64,000 nucleotides of DNA from Verrucomicrobiota bacterium (GTDB lineage Bacteria > Verrucomicrobiota > Verrucomicrobiia > Limisphaerales > VHCN01), in contig VHCN01000002.1 in assembly GCA_016871675.1 (NCBI GenBank), positions 1 through 64,000 of the forward strand, written 5' to 3'. The translations under genes and the position numbers were made by a program. Shown here piece by piece: positions 36,540-44,726 of the stretch (position 1 is the first letter of the stretch; each line of letters begins with the position of its first letter). The notes beneath the pieces are model-generated. The model ran no database searches. It saw only the letters and a list, made by a program, of their open reading frames with translations, and was not told where the DNA came from.

Positions 36540-38887
36540 TTTACATCCTCCGGTGAGAGCACGCCGTAGACGAGCGACCTGGTCCGCACGGCAGTTTTCC
36601 CACCGAGCGCGTTCTCGAGAAACGGCGCGTCGGCCAGGATCGCGATGTAAGTGTTGGGCCGCAGACACGAGGGCGAGTCGGAAACCATCGGGGGCCGGGT
36701 GGCATCCCACGTCGCAGACTTGAAGAACTCGTGCAGCCCGGTGGCCGGCGCGGTGACGCGGTGGTTCAAGTCCGGCGGTTCGAGCGCCACTTTCTGGCCG
36801 GCGACGATGTTCTGCGCCTTGCGGATGACGCCGTTCGTGTCGGCGAACCACAGCGTCTCGATGTTCGCGCCGAGTCCGTTGACGACGGCGAGGTTGCCCC
36901 CGGTGCGCTCGAGTTGCACACGTTCGCGGCGGGTCTCGGACTTGCGCAATTGGAAGTGCGCGGGCACGCGCGCCGTCACCCAGCCGCGGCGGAAGTGCTG
37001 CACCTGCGTGAGTTCCACCTCGACCGGTGAGCCGTCCTGCCGCGGGCCGTAGCCACGCAATTCCCCGGCGAAACCCACGGGCGTGGCCTCGGTGTCGTAG
37101 CTGAAGCGCAGCCCGTCGCCCGGCGTGAGCGGCGCGTAGAAGGCGGTCGCGCCGAGCGTCGTCGCGCGGTGCGAGTGCTGGTCGAGCAGCGTCACGCCCT
37201 CGATGCGCGCGTGCGGTGTGATGCCCTCGCTGAGCAGCGACCAGCCGAAAACCAGCAGGCACGTCACGGCCGAGATGGCCGGGATGGTCCACAGCGCCCA
37301 GATGCGGCGGTTGGTGCGCGCGAGCACGAACAGATTCAGCGGCCCGACCACGAGGATGAAGAGCAGCATGATTGCCACGAGACCGCGCACGGGAATCTGC
37401 AGGTCGGCGATGACGGGGAAAGCCGCGTTGGCCGCGTTCATGTCTGCGGTTTGCGGCCACGCGCTGCCGGAACTCCGGCCGAGGTCGCGCAGGAAGCGGA
37501 CCTGCAGCGGGCTGAGTGACGCGGTGGCGGCGCTTGCGAACAGCACGCACTGTCCGAAACCGACATGAAACAGCCGCGTGCCGGACCTCGCATCGCTGGA
37601 GCCCGGGTGTGGATGGGACACGTTCGCATTCCACGGCGCGGGAATCGGAATGTCGCCGAAGACGACGAGGCTGCCGCCGGCATTGACCCAGTTCCACAAT
37701 GCGGCCTGCGTGCCGGGCGGCATGGCCATGAAGTCGGCGCGCATCACGAGGATCGCCTCGAACGGCGTGAACGCGAGCCAGTGGTCGCGCCACGCGTTGG
37801 CCTCCATCTCGGCGCGCAGCACGGTGGGGGAAAGCTCGGCCGGCGACGCCGAGCGGCCGCCGCCGTAGCGGACGTTGTAGGTGCTGCTCGCGCGCGCGCC
37901 GGTGGCAAACACACCTGCCCGGCCGTCGTGCAGTTCGACGGCGTCGAGCGTCAAGCTCATGGGCGAGATTCCCGGCGTGAATTCCACGCGCACCGTGGCG
38001 ATGGCGTTCGTGTTGGTGAACGGCCCGAATTCCCACGCGGGATAGCCGCCGTAGGTCATGTTCATGACCGGCGGCATGTTCGTTCCCGTGAATCGCGCGA
38101 GCTCGGCCTTCGAGGCGTCGAGCAGGACCATCGTCGCCACGTTGGGCGGCTGGCTGCGCGTGTAAAGCCGGACTCGCGTCGCCGCGCGCGCGGGCGAGAA
38201 ATCCGCCTCGAACCACTCCGCGCCGGTGCCGCCACTCAATTCCGGAGACCACGCGTTCGGAGCCATGCCGGCGCCCCGGCCTGCGTTCGGATGGCCGGTG
38301 GCCATGTGCGCGGAGTAGGGGCCGGTCCTCAAAGGCGCCGAGGTCGCGCTCTCGCCCTTGAGCAGTTTGTCGAGGTCGTCGCTGTTGAGGCTGCGGCTCA
38401 CGAGAAACGTCCCCGCGTGAACGCCGCCGGAACCGGCGAATCCCGCGCGGTGGCGGAGGCCCGCGGGCAGCGTCACCGTGCCGCGGCGCCGGCCATCCAC
38501 AGAAACTGTCATGAGGTTGTTCCCGTAAATCGGCACGGGCGGCTGCCACAGCGAGATGGTGAGCGCGGAGTTCGGGCCGACGGTCACCGACCGGCTCAAC
38601 CGCTGGAGGCGCGTGCCGTAGTTGTGCGACTGGTTCGGCATCTCGATGCCGACTGTGCGCGAGCGGTCGGGGGAATGATTCTCCACGAGCACGCGGTGCT
38701 CGACGTAGCCGTGGTGCGTGTCGCCCTGGAAAAAAACCTGCGGCTGGATGGAGATGTCATCGAACCGGTCCGCGGCGAAAACCGGGGAACCGACGGCAAC
38801 GACGGCAACGAGGAGCGCGAACAGGCTGCGCGGTCTTCGATTCCGCCCGCCGCCCTTCACATTTCGCATGGTCGGGTCGCCGTTCAT
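36536..38887 (-). CDS. exported membrane protein of the MoxR operon, function unknown
   Basis: A 783-residue protein. A signal peptide (SLFALLVAVVAVGSPVFAA, about 20-40) leads to a long extracytoplasmic part. Its first third is beta-rich (VFFQGDTHHGYVEHRVLVENHSPDRSRTV...), and the middle has a GATase/DUF4350-like segment (NAWRDHWLAFTPFEAILVMRADFMAMPPGTQAALWNWVNAGGSLVVFGDIP). Two adjacent helices (GLVAIMLLFILVVGPLNLFVLA and WTIPAISAVTCLLVFGWSLL) follow, then a C-terminal domain of about 250 residues. The start is ATG 38887 in TGATG with the MoxR stop, or a GTG one codon earlier. The same plan (signal, GATase-like, two helices, soluble tail) occurs in gene clusters with ABC exporters, suggesting that it forms a complex with the transporter encoded next. 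Confidence 0.78.
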   Translation of the reverse strand: MNGDPTMRNVKGGGRNRRPRSLFALLVAVVAVGSPVFAADRFDDISIQPQVFFQGDTHHGYVEHRVLVENHSPDRSRTVGIEMPNQSHNYGTRLQRLSRSVTVGPNSALTISLWQPPVPIYGNNLMTVSVDGRRRGTVTLPAGLRHRAGFAGSGGVHAGTFLVSRSLNSDDLDKLLKGESATSAPLRTGPYSAHMATGHPNAGRGAGMAPNAWSPELSGGTGAEWFEADFSPARAATRVRLYTRSQPPNVATMVLLDASKAELARFTGTNMPPVMNMTYGGYPAWEFGPFTNTNAIATVRVEFTPGISPMSLTLDAVELHDGRAGVFATGARASSTYNVRYGGGRSASPAELSPTVLRAEMEANAWRDHWLAFTPFEAILVMRADFMAMPPGTQAALWNWVNAGGSLVVFGDIPIPAPWNANVSHPHPGSSDARSGTRLFHVGFGQCVLFASAATASLSPLQVRFLRDLGRSSGSAWPQTADMNAANAAFPVIADLQIPVRGLVAIMLLFILVVGPLNLFVLARTNRRIWALWTIPAISAVTCLLVFGWSLLSEGITPHARIEGVTLLDQHSHRATTLGATAFYAPLTPGDGLRFSYDTEATPVGFAGELRGYGPRQDGSPVEVELTQVQHFRRGWVTARVPAHFQLRKSETRRERVQLERTGGNLAVVNGLGANIETLWFADTNGVIRKAQNIVAGQKVALEPPDLNHRVTAPATGLHEFFKSATWDATRPPMVSDSPSCLRPNTYIAILADAPFLENALGGKTAVRTRSLVYGVLSPEDVK

Positions 38888-39927
38888 CACGCCGCGGTTT
38901 CGAGCTTCACGTCGGCGGGGAGTTTCAGGCCCGTCTCGTCGAGTTTGCCGACGAGGTCGTTCACGACGGCCGTGGTGTCCACGCGGTCGAAGCGCGCCTG
39001 GTAGTTCAGGATGATGCGGTGGTTCATCACGGGCTGCGCGACGGCTTTCACGTCCTCGAAGCCCACGGTCGGTCGCCCCGCGATGAGCGCGTGCGCCCGC
39101 GCGGCCTCCGCGATGGCGATGGCGGCGCGCGGCGAGGCGCCGTAGGTGACGTAGCGGTTCACAAGCTCGGTCGCCTCAGCGGCGTCGCGATGCGTGGCGG
39201 CAACCACGCGCGAGATGTATTGCGCGACGGGCTTGGGCAGGAAGATGCGGTCCATCGTGCGGAAGAGGTTTTCGAGCTGGTCGCGCTCGAGCTGCCACGT
39301 CGGCTCGGGCAGTTCGCCGCGGCGCCGGTCGGCGATGATCTGGTGCAGCACGCCGGCGTCCACGTTGTTGACGAGCAGACGGAAGAGGAAGCGGTCGAGC
39401 TGCGCCTCGGGCAGCGGATAGGTGCCTTCGAGCTCGATGGGGTTCTGGCTCGCGAGCACGAAGAACGGCCGCGGCAGCTTGCGCGTGGTGCCGAGGAGCG
39501 TCACGGTCGCCTCCTGCATCGTCTCAAGCAGGGCGGATTGCGTCTTGGGCGAGGCGCGGTTGATCTCGTCGGCGAGGAGGATGTTGGTGAAGACGGGTCC
39601 CGGCTGGAAGACCATCTCGCGGTGGCCGGGCGAGGTTTCCTGGAGGATGTGGGTGCCGAGGATGTCGCCGGGCATGAGGTCGGGCGTGAATTGAACGCGC
39701 CGGAAATCGAGCTTCATGATGCGGCCGATGGTGCGGACGAGCGCGGTCTTGCCGAGGCCGGGCAGACCTTCGAGCAGCACGTGGCCCTGGCTGAGCACGC
39801 CGATGAGCACGAGGCGGTGCAGTTCCGCGCGGCCGAGCAGGATGGAATCCATCTGCGCGAGGATGCGCGCGCTCAACTCGGCGGCGGGCTGGAGTTCGTC
39901 GGGTTTGAGGACGGCGGCGGTGGTCAT
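38887..39927 (-). CDS. MoxR-family AAA+ ATPase
   Basis: A 346-residue AAA+ chaperone-like ATPase. Walker A is GLPGLGKT, Walker B is ILLADEINRASPKTQSALLETMQE, sensor 1 is FFVLASQNPIELEGTYPLPEAQLDRFLF, and the C-terminal lid helix region carries VTYGASPRAAIAIAEAARAHALI. MoxR proteins are thought to help mature or insert metal cofactors or assemble partner VWA proteins. The DUF58 and VWA partners are encoded downstream in the same operon. Full family length. A gap of 88 nt separates it from the upstream gene. Confidence 0.95.
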   Translation of the reverse strand: MTTAAVLKPDELQPAAELSARILAQMDSILLGRAELHRLVLIGVLSQGHVLLEGLPGLGKTALVRTIGRIMKLDFRRVQFTPDLMPGDILGTHILQETSPGHREMVFQPGPVFTNILLADEINRASPKTQSALLETMQEATVTLLGTTRKLPRPFFVLASQNPIELEGTYPLPEAQLDRFLFRLLVNNVDAGVLHQIIADRRRGELPEPTWQLERDQLENLFRTMDRIFLPKPVAQYISRVVAATHRDAAEATELVNRYVTYGASPRAAIAIAEAARAHALIAGRPTVGFEDVKAVAQPVMNHRIILNYQARFDRVDTTAVVNDLVGKLDETGLKLPADVKLETAA

Positions 39928-40015
39928 GCGGGTGATGGATTGAGTGGATGGAGATTACAGGCCGGAGACAGCGTTGTGGATACAGACTTTTCCGCCCTGC
40001 TCGAGATGGGCGCGA

Positions 40016-41410
40016 TCAGTTGTCGCGCTTGAAGAAGCGGTTCACCGCGCCCTTGTGGGCGGGGAGGATGACCTGCGCGCGCGCGTTCCCGCCGCCGGCC
40101 GCCGCGGCGTTCAGGGCGCCGGACAGCGCGGTGGCCTTTTCGCCGGTCACCTCGGGCGCGGCCTTGCTCATGCCGACGAGCTGCGCGTCCTTCATCGCCG
40201 AAAGCTGCGAGGGCGGCAGCGTCTGCTCCTTGAAGCCGATGTCGTTCTCGTCGCTCGGGTCCTTCCAAGTGAGCGGCGCGTCCCCGCGGCCGCGGTCCAC
40301 GCCGCCGTTGCCGAGCAGCTCGATGAGAATCTCCAGCGCGATGGCGTCGGACCCGTTCTCGGAGAGGAACGCCGCGAGCGCGCCGGGATTCGGCGAACGG
40401 CCGGCGTTCTTGCAGACGCCAACCAGCTCGGCGTCAATGAGCCGGAGGTTTTCGAGCTTCGCGAGGATGGCCTCGATTTTTTCCTTGCTCGCGCCGATGG
40501 CCTTCATGAGCTCCTTCATCTGTTCGGAGGAGAGCTTGCCGTCCTTGGCGGATGCGAGGAGTTCGGGCGGGAGCGAGGCGTTGAGCAGGCCCTGATCGAG
40601 CTTGGCGGCGTTGAGCAGCGAGGCGAGTTCTTGCGCGGCCTTCGTGAGCACCTCGCCCGCCGTGCTGTCGGGAAGCTGGCTCATCGCGCTCGCGAGCGCC
40701 TCGGATTGCGCGAGCGACTGCATCTTGGCGATGGCTTCCTCGGCGGCCTGCTTGGCGAGGTCCTGCGTGGATTGCTGCAAGTGGTCGAGCGCCTCCCAGG
40801 TCTTGGCGGGGTCCTTGCCGAGCGCTTCCTTGCCGAGCTTGTTGAGCTCGCTCTTGAAATCGGCGGCCTTGTCTTCCTTGAGAATCTTCTCCTCCTCGAG
40901 CGCCTCGATCTGGGCGGAAAGCTCCTCGACGATCTTGCCGATCTCGAGCGGCCGCTGAAAGCCGAGCGCCGTGTAGCGGTCGGGAATGATGAACGTGAGC
41001 GCGAGAAACAGCGCGGAGACGCCGAAGAGGTTGAGCGCGCGGCCGCTGCGCCAGCGAAGCGCCGGCGGGCGCGCCTCGGGCATCCGGCCGGCCCAGCTCG
41101 AAACATCCGCCTGCTCCGCAGCCATGATGAGCCCGCCGGAACCACTGTGCCGGTCAAGCTCGGCGCGCACCGCGGAGAGCGCGGGCTTTCGCCGCGACTC
41201 GAGCCAGACTGCGGCCGCGATGATCGGCACCAAGCCGAACATCCCGAGCATGAGCTGGTGCACGGGCAGGCGCGTCATCGTGCGTGCGAGCAGCACCAGC
41301 ACTCCGAGCGCGAGCATCCAGACCGTGGCCCAGCGGAGCGCGGTGCGGAACGCGAGCAGGCGGACGATGCGGCCGGAGAATTCGCGCAAGGCTCGTTGAT
41401 GGGCATCCAT
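40016..41410 (-). CDS. membrane protein with coiled-coil region, first gene of the MoxR operon
   Basis: A 464-residue protein. Three hydrophobic helices occur at the N-terminus (WATVWMLALGVLVLLAR, LMLGMFGLVPIIAAAVWL, LNLFGVSALFLALTFII). A long helical, Lys/Glu/Ala-rich part follows (KIVEELSAQIEALEEEKILKE ... LAKLENLRLIDAEL), with strong coiled-coil character. The C-terminal 90 residues are Gly/Ala-rich and end in NRFFKRDN. DUF4175-like proteins of similar plan stand at this position in MoxR operons of related phyla, but the match is only structural. It probably forms part of the membrane complex served by MoxR. Confidence 0.75.
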   Translation of the reverse strand: MDAHQRALREFSGRIVRLLAFRTALRWATVWMLALGVLVLLARTMTRLPVHQLMLGMFGLVPIIAAAVWLESRRKPALSAVRAELDRHSGSGGLIMAAEQADVSSWAGRMPEARPPALRWRSGRALNLFGVSALFLALTFIIPDRYTALGFQRPLEIGKIVEELSAQIEALEEEKILKEDKAADFKSELNKLGKEALGKDPAKTWEALDHLQQSTQDLAKQAAEEAIAKMQSLAQSEALASAMSQLPDSTAGEVLTKAAQELASLLNAAKLDQGLLNASLPPELLASAKDGKLSSEQMKELMKAIGASKEKIEAILAKLENLRLIDAELVGVCKNAGRSPNPGALAAFLSENGSDAIALEILIELLGNGGVDRGRGDAPLTWKDPSDENDIGFKEQTLPPSQLSAMKDAQLVGMSKAAPEVTGEKATALSGALNAAAAGGGNARAQVILPAHKGAVNRFFKRDN

Positions 41411-41537
41411 GATCAGGCAGGATTCGTTGGCTGCAAACTACGCCCACGGGGCGCGGAGCGTCAAGCGGCGCGGGCGCACGGTGGGACGACAGCCTTTTGT
41501 CGTGACTCGACCTTCGCGACGGGATACTCGTTGCCGC

Positions 41538-43700
41538 GTGATTACTCCTGCGAGCGTGACGGGGCGTGGGTGGCGTTCGCGCCGGGCTTCGGCGCTCGCG
41601 GTGTTGCTCGCGTTCGCCTGCCTACATCTTGTGAAATCCCACGCCCGCGCCGCCTCGAAATCCCCAACGCCCGTGCCGCCTGTCGCCAAGAAGGCGCCGC
41701 ACGAGGTCAAACTCCACGGCGAACGGCGGGTGGATGATTACTTCTGGCTGCGCGAGAAGACCAACGCCGCGGTGCTCGCGCATCTCCGCTCGGAAAACGC
41801 CTACACCGACGCGGTGCTCAAGCCGACGGCGAAGTTTCAGGCGTCGCTCTACAAGGAGATGCTCTCGCGCATCAAGGAAACCGATTCGTCGGTGCCGCAC
41901 CGGATGGGCGGGTGGCTCTACTACTCGCGCACGGAGAAGGGCAAACAGTATCCCATCCTCTGCCGGAAGAGTCCGGCGCCGGGCGCGAAGGAAGTCGTGC
42001 TGCTCGACTTGAACCAGCTCGGCAAGGGCAAGCCTTACGTCGCGCTCGGCGCGAGCGACGTGAGCGACGACGGCCATCTGCTCGCCTACTCGCTCGACTT
42101 CACCGGCTTCCGCCAATACACGCTTTTCGTGAAGGACCTGCGCACCGGCAGGCTGCTCGCGGACCGCGCGGAGAAGGTCGGCACGGTCACCTGGGCGGCG
42201 GACAACAAGACGCTGTTCTACACCGTCGAGGACGATGCGAAGCGCCAGTATCGCCTGCACCGGCACGAGCTCGGCGCCCGGAAGGACCCGCTTGTGTTCG
42301 AGGAAAAGGACGAGTTGTTCGACATCGACGTGGGCCGCACGCGCAGCAAGGCGTTTCTTCTTTGCAGCTCGGGCAGCAAGACTTCGGACGAGGTGCGTTA
42401 TTTGCGAGCGGACGATCCCGGCGGCGAGTGGAAGGTCATTTCCAAGCGCGAGGCCGACCACGAATACGACGTGGACCATCACGGCGAACTTTTCTACATC
42501 CGGTCCAACAAGGGCGGGCGGAACTTCCACCTGGCGACGGCGCCCGTAAAGGACCCGTCCCAGAAAAACTGGCAAGTCGTGGTCACGCACCGGCCGAAGG
42601 TGATGATCGCGGGCGTGGACCTGTTCAAGGACCACTCCGTGTTGCTCGAGCGCGAGGACGGCCTGCCGCACTTGCGCGTGACGGAGCTGAAGACCGGGAT
42701 CAACTGGCGCGTGGAACTTCCCGAGCCGGTGTATGACGTGTATCCCGCCGAGAACGAGGAATTCGACACGGCGACGCTGCGCTACACCTACGAGTCGCTC
42801 GGCACCCCGCGCAGCACGTTCGACCTCGACCTCGTCCGGCGCACGTCGAGCCTGCTCAAGCGCCAGGAAGTGCCGGGCACGTTCAACCCCGACGACTACC
42901 GCACCGAGCGACTGCACGCCGCCGCCCCCGATGGCACGAAGGTTCCCATCTCCGTGGTCTATCACAAGGGCACGCGCCGCGACGGTTCCGCGCCCCTGCT
43001 GCTCGACGGCTACGGCGCCTACGGCAGCCCGAACGACGTGGGCTTCTCCTCCTCCCGGCTGAGCCTGCTGGATCGCGGCTTCATCTTCGCCATCGCGCAC
43101 ATCCGCGGCGGCGGCGAACTCGGCAAGCCGTGGCACGACGACGGCCGGATGATGAACAAGAAGAACACGTTCACCGACTACATCGCGTGCGCGGATTTTC
43201 TCGTCGCGGAGAAGTTCACCCGGCGAGACCGGTTGATGATCACGGGCGGCAGCGCGGGAGGCTTGCTCATGGGCGCCGTGCTCAACGCGCGGCCCGACCT
43301 CTGCAAGGCCGCGGTGCTGCACGTGCCGTTCGTGGACCTCATCAACACCATGCTCGACGAGTCGCTGCCGCTCACGATCACGGAATTCGAGGAGTGGGGC
43401 AACCCGAAGAAGAAGTCCGAGTTCGACTACCTGCGCACCTACTGCCCCTACTCGAACCTGCGCGCCACCGCGTATCCTGCGATGCTCGTGAAGACGTCGC
43501 TCAACGACAGCCAGGTGATGTATTGGGAGCCGGCCAAATACGTCGCCAAACTCCGCACCCTCAAGACCGACGCCAACCCGCTGCTGCTCAAGATCAACAT
43601 GGACGCCGGCCACGGCGGTTCCTCCGGCCGTTACGACCACCTCAAGGAGATCGCCCTCGATTACGCGTTTCTGCTCAGCCAGGCCGGGATCGCGAAGTGA
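41538..43700 (+). CDS. oligopeptidase B-like serine peptidase (family S9), exported
   Basis: A 720-residue prolyl-oligopeptidase-fold enzyme. The GTG at 41538 is chosen because a signal-like segment follows (RASALAVLLAFACLHLVKSHARA); a GTG at 41556 is an alternative. The N-terminal propeller has YFWLREKTNAAVLAHLRSENAYT and WAADNKTLFYTVEDDAKRQYRL. The catalytic domain holds the nucleophile in ITGGSAGGLLMG, the Asp in KTSLNDSQVMYWEP and the His in DAGHGGSSGRYD. SYGAYG-like DGYGAYGSPNDVGF and IAHIRGGGELGKPWHDDGRM are oligopeptidase B hallmarks. It cleaves peptides after basic residues in studied homologues. A GATACT at 41523-41528 may be its -10 element. Its stop overlaps the next start (GTGA). 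Confidence 0.93.
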   Translation: MITPASVTGRGWRSRRASALAVLLAFACLHLVKSHARAASKSPTPVPPVAKKAPHEVKLHGERRVDDYFWLREKTNAAVLAHLRSENAYTDAVLKPTAKFQASLYKEMLSRIKETDSSVPHRMGGWLYYSRTEKGKQYPILCRKSPAPGAKEVVLLDLNQLGKGKPYVALGASDVSDDGHLLAYSLDFTGFRQYTLFVKDLRTGRLLADRAEKVGTVTWAADNKTLFYTVEDDAKRQYRLHRHELGARKDPLVFEEKDELFDIDVGRTRSKAFLLCSSGSKTSDEVRYLRADDPGGEWKVISKREADHEYDVDHHGELFYIRSNKGGRNFHLATAPVKDPSQKNWQVVVTHRPKVMIAGVDLFKDHSVLLEREDGLPHLRVTELKTGINWRVELPEPVYDVYPAENEEFDTATLRYTYESLGTPRSTFDLDLVRRTSSLLKRQEVPGTFNPDDYRTERLHAAAPDGTKVPISVVYHKGTRRDGSAPLLLDGYGAYGSPNDVGFSSSRLSLLDRGFIFAIAHIRGGGELGKPWHDDGRMMNKKNTFTDYIACADFLVAEKFTRRDRLMITGGSAGGLLMGAVLNARPDLCKAAVLHVPFVDLINTMLDESLPLTITEFEEWGNPKKKSEFDYLRTYCPYSNLRATAYPAMLVKTSLNDSQVMYWEPAKYVAKLRTLKTDANPLLLKINMDAGHGGSSGRYDHLKEIALDYAFLLSQAGIAK

Positions 43701-44689
43701 CGCGCACGGCCGAGGATTCACTCCACGGCGGCCATCGCAACATCCGGCTGCGGCATGAGACGGCGTGCCCTCGGTGCCGTGACGCAGGCGGACGCGTCTC
43801 CGGCTGCACAACCTGCGGCGGGACCGGTGTGATGAAACGCGCGCTGGAACACGATGCGGACATTCCGCCCGGCGGCCGACAGGGACAGACCGTGCGGATA
43901 TCCGGCCCCGGCGACTTGCTCATCCACATCCACCCTCTCAAACACGCGGCCTTCGCCGGCGAGGGCGCCGACCTTTCGGCGCAGGTGGAGATCACCCCGT
44001 GGAAGGCCGTGCTCGGCGCGGTCATCCCCATCAAGACCCTCGAGCGGCGCGCGAACCTGCGCATCGCACCCGGCACGCATGCCGTCCAGCGCCTTCGCCT
44101 GCGCAAGCTCGGGCTTGCCACCGAGTCGGGCGAAAGAGGCGACCACTTCGTGATCGTCAACATCCCGGTGCCCAACTCCGTCACGGACGAGGAGCGCGTG
44201 ATGTGGGAGCGCCTGGCCGAAGTGTCCTCGTTCAATCCGCGTCATGGATCGCGGCGGCGGTGCGCGCGCCCGATTCGAGCGCGAAACATCCGGCGTCAAA
44301 TGAGACTTGCCAACCCGCTGACGCGACTCCATAACAGCCGCCGCAATTCGAACAACCACGCTCTATGGCCGACATCGCCAACAGATATCCCGAGAACAAG
44401 GAAGGCCGCTTTTTCGTGGACAACCAGTGCATCGACTGCGACCTGTGCCGCGAGACCGCGCCGAACAACTTCACCCGCAGCGACGACGGCGGATACTCCT
44501 ACGTTTACAAGCAACCCGAGGGCGAGGACGAGGAGCGCCAGTGCAAGGAAGCCAAGGAAGGCTGCCCGGTCGAGGCCATCGGAGACGGCACCTAGCCGCA
44601 TCCCGGATTTCTTCGTAACGCCCGCCGCGCCCGCGACGGGCGTTTCCATTTTTGCCTTGCCGCTTGCCGCCCGGAACCCGACGCGTTGA
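43697..44689 (+). CDS. DnaJ C-terminal-domain protein without a J domain
   Basis: The GTG start overlaps the peptidase stop (GTGA). The first 190 or so residues match the substrate-binding half of DnaJ/CbpA. They run EDSLHGGHRNIRL, then a half zinc centre CPRC...GCTTCGGTG, then DIPPGGRQGQTVRISGPGD. Next are LLIHIHPLKHAAFAGEGADLSAQVEITPWKAVLGAVIPIKT, IAPGTHAVQRLRLRKLG, and finally DEERVMWERLAEVSSFNPR. There is no J domain, so it cannot stimulate Hsp70 in the usual way, and only two of the four CxxC motifs remain. The homologous part ends near 44250, but the frame stays open to 44689 and runs through the whole ferredoxin gene. The tail is Arg/Pro-rich and probably an artefact of a lost stop or an indel; the true end is uncertain. 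Confidence 0.7.
   Translation: MTRTAEDSLHGGHRNIRLRHETACPRCRDAGGRVSGCTTCGGTGVMKRALEHDADIPPGGRQGQTVRISGPGDLLIHIHPLKHAAFAGEGADLSAQVEITPWKAVLGAVIPIKTLERRANLRIAPGTHAVQRLRLRKLGLATESGERGDHFVIVNIPVPNSVTDEERVMWERLAEVSSFNPRHGSRRRCARPIRARNIRRQMRLANPLTRLHNSRRNSNNHALWPTSPTDIPRTRKAAFSWTTSASTATCAARPRRTTSPAATTADTPTFTSNPRARTRSASARKPRKAARSRPSETAPSRIPDFFVTPAAPATGVSIFALPLAARNPTR
44365..44595 (+). CDS. 4Fe-4S single-cluster ferredoxin
   Basis: A 76-residue ferredoxin. Cluster ligands are visible as C22-x2-C25-x2-C28 (CIDCDLC) and the distal C67-P (GCPVEAIGDGT), with an extra C60. The acidic, short form is common for monocluster ferredoxins that serve as electron donors to Fe-S oxidases or cytochromes. Codon use is normal, and an intrinsic terminator follows at 44617. 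It lies inside the extended frame of the DnaJ-like gene, in a different frame. No strong ribosome-binding site is seen, so it may be translated by coupling or from a weak site. Confidence 0.93.
   Translation: MADIANRYPENKEGRFFVDNQCIDCDLCRETAPNNFTRSDDGGYSYVYKQPEGEDEERQCKEAKEGCPVEAIGDGT
44617..44653 (+). terminator. intrinsic terminator after ferredoxin
   Basis: Perfect 8-bp stem AACGCCCG/CGGGCGTT (44617-44624 with 44637-44644), a 12-base loop and a T-rich run TCCATTTTT. It ends 22 nt downstream of the ferredoxin stop begins, closing the peptidase-DnaJ-ferredoxin unit. Confidence 0.8.
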
Positions 44690-44726
44690 TGAACTTCGCG
44701 GGAATGCCGTCCAACCCGCACTCCGA

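Noticed and set aside
38760-38830. Another repeat array (GACGGCAAC units) in the signal peptide of the gene at 36536-38887
   Set aside because: Only two short units, and the residues form a normal signal peptide, so chance is likely.
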